Of a DNA stretch of 9,600 nucleotides, positions 1 through 4,348 are shown piece by piece. Under the pieces are notes generated by a model. The model saw only the letters and a list, made by a program, of their open reading frames with translations, ran no database searches and had not been told where the DNA came from. The DNA is taken from contig JAFADT010000447.1 of NCBI GenBank assembly GCA_023424585.1, positions 1-9,600 of the forward strand. The letters run 5' to 3'. A program made the position numbers and the translations under genes. This DNA comes from Pseudomonadota bacterium. GTDB taxonomy: Bacteria; Myxococcota; Myxococcia; Myxococcales; Myxococcaceae. Position 1 is the stretch's first letter. The number at the start of each line of letters is the position of its first letter.

Positions 1-101
1 TACAGCTCCGCCTGGATGGCCGGGCGGCCCTCGCGGGGGAGGTCCTGCGAGGGGACGACGGTGCCTGCTTCGTGCTCGAGGCTTCGCGCCAGGACGCTCA
101 T
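1..101 (-). CDS. 5' end of an unidentified gene, cut by the window edge
   Basis: An open reading frame starts at an ATG (complement 101-99) that overlaps the TGA stop of the carrier-protein gene as ATGA, and stays open to base 1. It yields 33 codons beginning MSVLARSLEHEAGTVVPSQD. The overlap implies translational coupling to the acyl-carrier-like gene, so its product probably acts on or with that carrier, for example as an acyl-transfer, acyl-activating or condensing enzyme. That is inference from position only. The visible residues show no recognisable motif, signal peptide or membrane segment. I do not recognise the family, and the rest of the gene lies outside the window. Confidence 0.6.
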   Translation of the reverse strand, partial: MSVLARSLEHEAGTVVPSQDLPREGRPAIQAEL

Positions 102-394
102 GCCGACTTCCGCTCCGGGTCGGTGACTTCGCCCATGAACACCGCCAGGACCTTGGACACCGGCGTGTCCAGGGACAGCGCCGGGAGCCGAACCCTGAGC
201 CCAAAGTCCTTGCGCAGCCCGTTGGAGGTGCGGGCAAAGGCTTCCATCAAGTCGACGCTGTTGGTCATGCGCTCGGAGCGCGTGATCAACGCCGCGAGCG
301 TGAGGTCCTCGGAGAACAACTCCGACTCCGTGAGACCCACGTTTTCCGAGAACTTCCGCCGGATATATGACTCGAGTTCCTGTGCGTCGGGCAC
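98..394 (-). CDS. Acyl carrier protein-like (phosphopantetheine-attachment fold) protein
   Basis: Predicted 98-aa acidic protein. The preferred start is the GTG at 394, because AAGGAAGG lies 6 bases upstream and an ATG at 484 would sit upstream of a good promoter. The layout resembles acyl carrier proteins: an N-terminal helix (about residues 4-16), a loop, then a Thr-Asn-Ser-Val motif (44-47) where carriers normally have Asp-Ser-Leu, followed by an amphipathic helix (about 47-63) and a C-terminal helix (about 78-88). Ser46 would be the 4'-phosphopantetheine site. The Asp-to-Asn change and an apparent 4-5 residue longer second helix make this a divergent member. Known family role: tethering acyl chains as thioesters in fatty-acid, polyketide or lipid-tailoring pathways. 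It overlaps the next gene by ATGA, which suggests a dedicated partner. Family call moderately sure; substrate unknown. Confidence 0.6.
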   Translation of the reverse strand: MPDAQELESYIRRKFSENVGLTESELFSEDLTLAALITRSERMTNSVDLMEAFARTSNGLRKDFGLRVRLPALSLDTPVSKVLAVFMGEVTDPERKSA

Positions 395-449
395 GGGGGA
401 CCTTCCTTCCCAGGGCTTGAAAGTCGATTTCCCAGTCAGAAAACAGGAA

Positions 450-477
450 AGACTAACTGTGACGCCGGAGCTGTCAA
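450..477 (-). promoter_or_regulatory. Sigma70-like promoter for the acyl-carrier-like gene
   Basis: On the minus strand a perfect -35 hexamer TTGACA (complement of 472-477) is followed after 16 bases by TAGTCT (complement of 450-455), which shares T, A and the final T with the -10 consensus. Predicted transcription start is near 443, giving a leader of about 50 bases before the GTG at 394. The site lies between the end of the racemase gene and the carrier gene. The carrier gene and its downstream partner can therefore be expressed independently. No promoter activity can be proven from sequence. Confidence 0.5.
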
Positions 478-506
478 CCAGCAACGGGTCACTTTGGCTC
501 CGCGCA

Positions 507-528
507 CGAACCCGTCCTCACGGGTTCG
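507..528 (-). terminator. Stem-loop downstream of the racemase gene, likely terminator
   Basis: A perfect 9-bp inverted repeat, CGAACCCGT and ACGGGTTCG, is separated by a 4-base loop (516-519). It lies about 13 bases past the stop codon of the racemase-like gene and upstream of the carrier-gene promoter. No uridine run follows on the minus strand (TGCGCG), so it is not a canonical intrinsic terminator. It may slow polymerase, assist factor-dependent termination or protect the 3' end. Confidence 0.5.
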
Positions 529-541
529 TTTCACGCGTCAT

Positions 542-1720
542 TCATGCAATCAGGCGCGAGATTTCCTCAGCGGTGAAACCCGCGTCTTCCAGGATGTCGC
601 GCGAGTGCTGTCCCAGCGTGGGCGGTGGACGCAGCGCGACGTCGCCCATGCGCAGGGGCGTGAGCAGGTGCGTCACGCGGATGCCGCGTTGCGCATCCTC
701 CGCCTCGACGAAGAGGCCGCGCGCGCGCAGCTGCGGATCCGCGAGCACCTCGTCGCCCTCGGACACCGGCTCCACGCAGAACTCCGCGCCGGAGAGCTGC
801 TCGCGCCAGTGCGCCAGCGGCTGGCCCTCGAAGATGCGGGCGAGCTCCGCCTTCACGCGAGCGCTGGCCGCGCCGCCCGCATACGCGTCGTCGAGCAGCT
901 CCGGGCGGCCCAGCTTCGCGCAGAGCGCGCCGAAGAACTTGGGCTCCAGCGCGCCCACGGCGAGCCAGCGGTCGTCCGCGGTGCGGTACAGCCCGTAGCT
1001 GGGATAGCCGCCGTTGAGCGCCTCCATCCCGCGCTGGAGCGGCGAGCCGTGGGGCCCCATGAACAGGCGCGAGGCCAGGTGCAGGTGGAGGAACGCCAGC
1101 GCGCCGTCCGTCATGGACACGTCCACCACGCGGCCCACGCCGGTGCGCTCGCGCTCGTGCAGCGCGGCCAGGATGCCCACCAGCGCGAAGAGGCTGCCCC
1201 CGCCGATGTCCGCCACCTGCACGCCCGGGAACGCGGGCGCGCCGCCAGCGTCTCCGCCGTAGCCCAGGAGCCCCGCGCGGGCCACGTAGTTGAGGTCGTG
1301 CCCCGCCTTGAGCCGGTCCGGCCCCGTCTGGCCATAGCCGGAGATGGCGCAGTAGATGAGCCGCGGGTTCTTCTGGCGCAGCACCGCCTCGCCCAGGCCC
1401 AGCTTGTCCATGACGCCGGGGCGGAAGCTCTCCACCAGCACGTCGTAGCGGGTCACCAGGCGCAGGAGCGCGTCGCGCCCTTCCGGCGACTTGAGGTTCA
1501 GCGTGAGCGAGCGCTTGTTGCGGTGCAGCCCGTAGTAGAGCGCGCCCTCCCCGTCGCGGTGCGGCGGCATGTGGCGGGTGGCGTCCCCCACGTCCGGGTC
1601 CTCCACGGTGTCCACGGTGGCGCCCAGGTCCGCCAGCACCAGGGTCGCGTACGGGCCGGGCAGCAGGCGCGACAGGTCCAGCACCCGCAGGCCGGCGAGG
1701 GGGGAAGACGGCTCGGACAT
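542..1720 (-). CDS. Family III CoA enzyme, probable alpha-methylacyl-CoA racemase
   Basis: 392-aa cytoplasmic protein of the CaiB/BaiF family, at the usual length for a racemase-type member. It opens with the family's LAGLRVLDLSRLLPGPYAT block (residues 8-26) and keeps ESFRPGVMDKLGLG (97-110). AGHDLNYVARAG (139-150) carries His141-Asp142, VADIGGGSLF (169-178) carries Asp171, and ALEPKFF (257-263) carries Glu259. In Mycobacterium tuberculosis MCR the equivalent His and Asp are the two catalytic bases that invert the alpha-carbon of 2-methylacyl-CoA. The GHD motif favours racemase over plain CoA-transferase, although Asp171 also aligns with the transferase nucleophile. The pathway would be conversion of (2R)- to (2S)-methylacyl-CoA for beta-oxidation of branched-chain or sterol side chains. 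The upstream SCP2 gene on the same strand fits this. A transferase with another substrate is the main alternative. The start ATG has only a weak GGAG nearby, but it places the conserved block at the expected N-terminal position. Confidence 0.85.
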   Translation of the reverse strand: MSEPSSPLAGLRVLDLSRLLPGPYATLVLADLGATVDTVEDPDVGDATRHMPPHRDGEGALYYGLHRNKRSLTLNLKSPEGRDALLRLVTRYDVLVESFRPGVMDKLGLGEAVLRQKNPRLIYCAISGYGQTGPDRLKAGHDLNYVARAGLLGYGGDAGGAPAFPGVQVADIGGGSLFALVGILAALHERERTGVGRVVDVSMTDGALAFLHLHLASRLFMGPHGSPLQRGMEALNGGYPSYGLYRTADDRWLAVGALEPKFFGALCAKLGRPELLDDAYAGGAASARVKAELARIFEGQPLAHWREQLSGAEFCVEPVSEGDEVLADPQLRARGLFVEAEDAQRGIRVTHLLTPLRMGDVALRPPPTLGQHSRDILEDAGFTAEEISRLIA

Positions 1721-1754
1721 GAGAGGGGGCTCCAGGGGGAGGTGGAGACACGCA

Positions 1755-1787
1755 GACGGCGCGTCCCCTCGAGGGTGACGCGCCGTC
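1755..1787 (-). terminator. Long GC-rich stem-loop between scp2 and racemase gene
   Basis: An 11-bp perfect inverted repeat, GACGGCGCGTC (1755-1765) and GACGCGCCGTC (1777-1787), encloses a loop that itself contains the palindrome CCCTCGAGGG. It starts 24 bases after the scp2 stop codon on the minus strand. No T-run follows (TGCGTGTCTCC). It may terminate, attenuate or stabilise the scp2 transcript so that the downstream racemase gene is expressed at a lower level. Structure is directly visible; function is inferred. Confidence 0.55.
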
Positions 1788-1810
1788 GGTACGACACGAT
1801 ACGGAGAGGC

Positions 1811-2140
1811 TCAGCTCAGCAGCTTCGCCAGCTTCATGGCGAGGCCCATGTCCATCGGCTTGAACTTGAGCTTGCCCGACATGGCGGCCATCTGCGGGTT
1901 CAGCTTGCCCTCGCGGATCTTCACGAAGTCGTCGTTGCTGACGGAGACCGTCATCTTCGACGCGCCGTTGTGTCCCTCGGACACCCAGCCTTCGGGCTTG
2001 GTGGTGTCCAGCGTCCACTTGCCGCCACCCTCGCCGGAGACGTCGAAGTGGATGATGGCGTTGATCTCCTTCGCCAGCTCCGGCTTCTCCTGCAGCTTGC
2101 CCGGAATCTGCGTCTCGATGATGTCCTTCGCGGTCGCCAT
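1811..2140 (-). CDS. SCP2-family sterol/lipid carrier protein
   Basis: 109-aa protein consisting of one SCP2 domain, the full length for stand-alone members. Family hallmarks are visible: the INAIIHFDVSG strand region (27-37), GGKWTLDTTK (39-48), and the C-terminal block GKLNPQMAAMSGKLKF (78-93) followed by MGLAMKLAKLL (98-108). Known members bind acyl-CoAs, sterols and other lipids in a hydrophobic tunnel and deliver them to enzymes. There is no signal peptide, so it should act in the cytoplasm. The ATG at 2140 has AAGGAG 6 bases upstream. A promoter and an operator-like inverted repeat lie directly upstream, and a strong stem-loop and then the racemase-like gene lie downstream. Supplying branched or sterol-type acyl-CoA to that enzyme is inferred from adjacency and from the analogous mammalian pairing of SCP2/SCPx with AMACR in peroxisomes. 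Confidence 0.9.
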   Translation of the reverse strand: MATAKDIIETQIPGKLQEKPELAKEINAIIHFDVSGEGGGKWTLDTTKPEGWVSEGHNGASKMTVSVSNDDFVKIREGKLNPQMAAMSGKLKFKPMDMGLAMKLAKLLS

Positions 2141-2164
2141 GACTCGCTCCTTATTTGAGCAGCG

Positions 2165-2180
2165 TTGATTGGTGAATCAA
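2165..2180 (-). promoter_or_regulatory. Operator-like perfect inverted repeat upstream of scp2
   Basis: TTGATT (2165-2170) and AATCAA (2175-2180) form a perfect 6+4+6 inverted repeat. Its AT-rich arms stand out against the GC-rich surroundings. It lies between the predicted scp2 start of transcription (about 2184) and the ribosome-binding site, where a dimeric repressor would block transcription. No regulator gene sits next to it, so the cognate factor is unknown. Chance occurrence is possible. Confidence 0.4.
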
Positions 2181-2190
2181 GCCCGCGTGG

Positions 2191-2219
2191 ACCGTAGTGG
2201 CGCCCCACCGTCGGGTCAA
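2191..2219 (-). promoter_or_regulatory. Sigma70-like promoter for scp2
   Basis: On the minus strand TTGACC (complement of 2214-2219; 5 of 6 to the -35 consensus) is followed after exactly 17 bases by TACGGT (complement of 2191-2196; T, A and final T conserved). Predicted start is near 2184, about 44 bases before the scp2 ATG. The -10 is weak, which is common in very GC-rich genomes. A short hairpin (GCGCG/CGCGC, 2220-2233) immediately upstream could help terminate the response-regulator transcript. Confidence 0.45.
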
Positions 2220-2240
2220 GCGCGGCTCCGCGCGGCGTCC

Positions 2241-2615
2241 TCAGACGCGCGACGTGTCCACCGCGGGGCTGAGGGACTGTCGCACCATCGACAGCAGGTC
2301 GTTGAGCTCGAAGGGCTTGGCCAGGTGGCCCACCGCGCCGATGTCCTTCGCCTTGCTGCCGACGTTGCGGTCCGCGCTGAGGACGATGAGCGGGATGCCC
2401 GCCACGTCCGGCTTCTGGCGCATGCGCTGGGCGAACTCCCAGCCGTCCATCACCGGCATCATCAGGTCCAGCAGGATGAGGTCGGGAGGCTCCGGCTCCA
2501 GGCGCTCCAGGGCCTCCTTGCCGTTGCGCGCCCGGCGGATCTCGAAGCCCTCGGCCTCGAGGATCTCCGAGAGCGCCTCGAGGATGTCGGGATCATCGTC
2601 CACGACGAGCACCAC
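2241..2615 (-). CDS. Single-domain (CheY-like) response regulator
   Basis: A receiver domain of about 124 aa with no output domain. All phosphorylation landmarks are intact (numbered from the GTG at 2615): acidic pocket Asp6/Asp7 in VVDDDPD, phospho-acceptor Asp50 in LLDLMMPVMDGWEF (48-61), switch Ser80 in VLSAD, and Lys100 in AKPFELNDLL. It should be phosphorylated by a histidine kinase and act by protein-protein contact or phosphorelay. The gene is divergent from a histidine-kinase-like gene about 200 bases away, a natural though unproven partner. The start is uncertain. The GTG has no purine-rich site before it, whereas an in-frame CTG at 2651 is preceded by GGGGAG at 6 bases and would add 12 residues. 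No in-frame ATG lies close by. Confidence 0.9.
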   Translation of the reverse strand: MVLVVDDDPDILEALSEILEAEGFEIRRARNGKEALERLEPEPPDLILLDLMMPVMDGWEFAQRMRQKPDVAGIPLIVLSADRNVGSKAKDIGAVGHLAKPFELNDLLSMVRQSLSPAVDTSRV

Positions 2616-2813
2616 GGGTGCGCCAGCATGCTGTGCGTTGAGCGAGGTCAGAGGTGTCTCCCCGATGCCGCTACCTGGGCTGATTCTTCACCATCACTGG
2701 CCCCCCGGGTGCAAGAAATCAAGGGGCGTCCGGCCAGCGTGGGAGCCCGTTGCAAAACCGACAGTCACTGCACACCCTTCCGGTGATTCGAGGGACGACC
2801 AGGGGAGGTGCGA
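2616..2813. other. Divergent intergenic region between regulator and kinase-like genes
   Basis: About 200 bases that must hold the start signals of both divergent genes. I see a ribosome-binding site for the kinase-like gene (AGGGGAGG, 2801-2808) but no convincing -35/-10 pair in either direction. A GG-N10-GC arrangement on the plus strand at 2699-2712 has sigma54-like spacing but weak sequence. No small gene is supported here, although the regulator may start inside this region (see that entry). Confidence 0.5.
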
Positions 2814-3863
2814 GTGACGCGCTCGGGGGAGACGCGAGGAGGCAACGAAGCCGCGCCGGGGCTCGCGCTGATGCCCCGCCAGGGGACGCCGCGCCTGCTC
2901 GGCCCCCTGCTCCTGGACTACCTGGGGTTGGAGGCCCTGCCTCCCGCCCCGGGCGTGACGGGCATCGACGGGCTGATGGCCGCCGCGGGCTTCCAGCGCA
3001 AGAACGGCGAGCGCAACCTCTGGGAGCGCGAGGACCGCACCCTGCTGGTGGGCGAGGAGCCCCTGGAGGACGGCGGGCGGCTGGTGTGGGCGCTGCCCGT
3101 GCCCTGGAGCACCCACCCGGATGGCCCGCTGGATCCGGCGGCGGGCGAGCGCGTGGCGGACCGCGTGCGCTACCTGTCGCTCGCGTCGCACGACCTGCGC
3201 GGCTCACTGGCCAACATCCGCTCGTACGCGGCGCTGCTGCTCAACGGCCGCATCCCGCTGGAGCCCAAGGTGCAGCGCTACGTGGAGACCATCCTGCGCA
3301 ACGCGGACCGGGCCATCTCCTTCGCCCAGGACTTCTTCGACTCCAGCCGCGCGAACCTGGGCGCGCTGGCCTGTGAGCGCGAGCGACAGCCGCTCCTGCC
3401 CATCCTGGACGCCGCGGTGGAGCGCATGCGCACCGCCGCCGCCGCCGCCAACGTGGACCTGGTGCTGGACACGCCCGCGGAGCTGCCCGACGTGCGCGTG
3501 GACGCGGGCCGCATCCAGCACGCGGTGGAGGCCTTCCTGCACCACCTGCTGGGGCGCGCGCAGCCGGGCGAGTCCCTGCACGTGCGCGCCGAGCGCCTGG
3601 GGCACCAGGTGCGGGTGGAGGTGCGCCGCGAGGGCGCGGCCGTTCCAGAAGAGGACATCCACGCCGTCTTCCAGTGCGAGGCGCGCGCCTTCCGCGAGCG
3701 CAAGCTGGAGGATCCGCTGCGCGTCTTCCTGGCGCGGCAGGAGGTGGAGGCCCACGGGGGCCAGGTGGGCGCCCGGGCGGACGCGGGCGGCACCACCCTC
3801 TACCTGACGTTGCCCTTATCGCTGCCAGAGGAACTCGGGCATCCAGCGGGCTGGCAGGCGTGA
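2814..3863 (+). CDS. Histidine-kinase-like protein with degenerate ATPase domain
   Basis: 349-aa soluble protein. The GTG at 2814 is preferred because GGAGG ends 5 bases upstream; a GTG at 2808 lies inside that site. Residues 1-100 match no family I recognise and have no membrane segment. A HisKA dimerisation/phospho-acceptor region follows (about 115-180), with SLASHDLRGSLANI giving His126. The C-terminal part (about 193-335) aligns to an HATPase domain by its ending VEAHGGQVGARADAGGTTL (311-329), but the nucleotide motifs are gone. The N-box asparagines are absent from AVEAFLHHLLGRA, the G1 DxGxG is replaced by Arg-Glu-Gly-Ala-Ala, and the GxGL of G2 reads as RVFL. It may therefore be a pseudokinase, phosphatase or histidine phosphotransferase. 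The divergent lone receiver is a likely partner. Family is clear; loss of kinase activity is inferred. Confidence 0.8.
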   Translation: MTRSGETRGGNEAAPGLALMPRQGTPRLLGPLLLDYLGLEALPPAPGVTGIDGLMAAAGFQRKNGERNLWEREDRTLLVGEEPLEDGGRLVWALPVPWSTHPDGPLDPAAGERVADRVRYLSLASHDLRGSLANIRSYAALLLNGRIPLEPKVQRYVETILRNADRAISFAQDFFDSSRANLGALACERERQPLLPILDAAVERMRTAAAAANVDLVLDTPAELPDVRVDAGRIQHAVEAFLHHLLGRAQPGESLHVRAERLGHQVRVEVRREGAAVPEEDIHAVFQCEARAFRERKLEDPLRVFLARQEVEAHGGQVGARADAGGTTLYLTLPLSLPEELGHPAGWQA

Positions 3864-3941
3864 GCCCTGTCCGCTGGAGTTGCTAGCGCGCCCCACCTCC
3901 CACCGGTATGCTCCCCCGCGCATTTCGTGAGGAGTGAAGCC

Positions 3942-4175
3942 ATGGGATTGAAGCTTCCTGAGATTCTCCTGATTTTCGCGGCGCTGCTGCTGCTGTTCGG
4001 CGGCTCGCGGCTGCCGCAGCTCGGCTCGTCCCTGGGCAGCGCGCTCCGCAACTTCAAGCGCGGCTTCTCCGGCGACGAGAAGGACGACGCCGGCGAGAAG
4101 AGGCCCGGCACGCTGTCCGCGTCCACCCCCGTGGACAAGGACGTCGCCGCCAAGTCGCCCAGCCACAACGCCTGA
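3942..4175 (+). CDS. tatA: Twin-arginine translocase pore subunit TatA/E
   Basis: 77-aa protein with the TatA layout: a short N-terminal transmembrane helix (about residues 5-20, PEILLIFAALLLLFGG), the Phe-Gly hinge (19-20), an amphipathic helix (SRLPQLGSSLGSALRNFKRGF, about 22-42) and a charged, flexible tail. TatA oligomers form the passage through the inner membrane for folded proteins carrying twin-arginine signals. ATG 3942 is chosen because GAGGAG lies 7 bases upstream. A TATGCT at 3907-3912 could be a -10 element, but no -35 at suitable spacing is visible. No tatB or tatC is adjacent, so these are presumably elsewhere in the genome. The neighbouring genes give no Tat substrate hint. 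Confidence 0.92.
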   Translation: MGLKLPEILLIFAALLLLFGGSRLPQLGSSLGSALRNFKRGFSGDEKDDAGEKRPGTLSASTPVDKDVAAKSPSHNA

Positions 4176-4181
4176 CTTCCT

Positions 4182-4211
4182 CCGGGCGGGCCCGGGAAGG
4201 CCCCGCCCCGG
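4182..4211 (+). terminator. GC-rich hairpin after tatA
   Basis: Seven bases after the tatA stop, CCGGGCGGG (4182-4190) can pair with CCCCGCCCCGG (4201-4211) with one or two bulged bases. There is no T-run. Position and stability suggest the end of the tatA transcript; a Rho-assisted mechanism is equally possible. Confidence 0.4.
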
Positions 4212-4242
4212 CGGACAGCAGACAGCTCGAGACGTTTCCCGT

Positions 4243-4287
4243 GACGCCCGTACCGTGACCGCTCCGAAGCGGCCATGGACGGGCGTC
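4243..4287. terminator. Long, nearly perfect hairpin in convergent intergenic region
   Basis: The arms are GACGCCCGT (4243-4251) with ACGGGCGTC (4279-4287), CCGTG (4253-4257) with CATGG (4274-4278, including one G-T wobble), and CCGCT (4259-4263) with AGCGG (4268-4272) around a CCGA loop. This makes about 19 paired positions with one bulge and one mismatch. It lies between the convergent tatA and acyl-CoA synthetase genes and would fold in either transcript, which suits a bidirectional terminator. No T-run accompanies it. Confidence 0.55.
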
Positions 4288-4310
4288 GGGCGTTGGGCCG
4301 TGCCCCCCGA

Positions 4311-4348
4311 GACCTCCAGGTCCCGGGGAGCCCCGGCGGCGGGAGGTC
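4311..4348 (-). terminator. Hairpin overlapping the acyl-CoA synthetase stop codon
   Basis: GACCTCC (4311-4317) pairs with GGAGGTC (4342-4348), and inside this CCGGGG (4323-4328) pairs with CCCCGG (4331-4336). The outer arm includes bases of the synthetase stop codon, so the fold begins exactly at the end of translation. It probably acts with the next hairpin to end or stabilise this mRNA. Confidence 0.4.

Noticed and set aside
72..998. Plus-strand open frame spanning the carrier gene and part of the racemase
   Set aside because: It runs through two minus-strand genes and a promoter, and is Ser/Arg-rich without motifs.
1601..1620. Short tandem-like repeat (CCACGGTG twice)
   Set aside because: It lies inside the racemase coding region and reflects codon use, not a repeat element.
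494..2158. Long plus-strand open frame opposite the racemase and SCP2 genes
   Set aside because: Its translation is Arg/His/Ala/Val-rich with no motif, and it lies antisense to two recognisable genes. It is a product of GC-biased third positions.
2699..2712. Sigma54-like GG-N10-GC upstream of the kinase-like gene
   Set aside because: Spacing is right and TGGC/TGCA fit, but the central positions are a C/G run. Such matches are frequent by chance in this composition, and no enhancer-binding regulator site is visible.
3880..3912. TTGCTA and TATGCT as a tatA promoter
   Set aside because: The spacing of 21 bases is too long for a sigma70 promoter. Only the -10-like element is mentioned under tatA.
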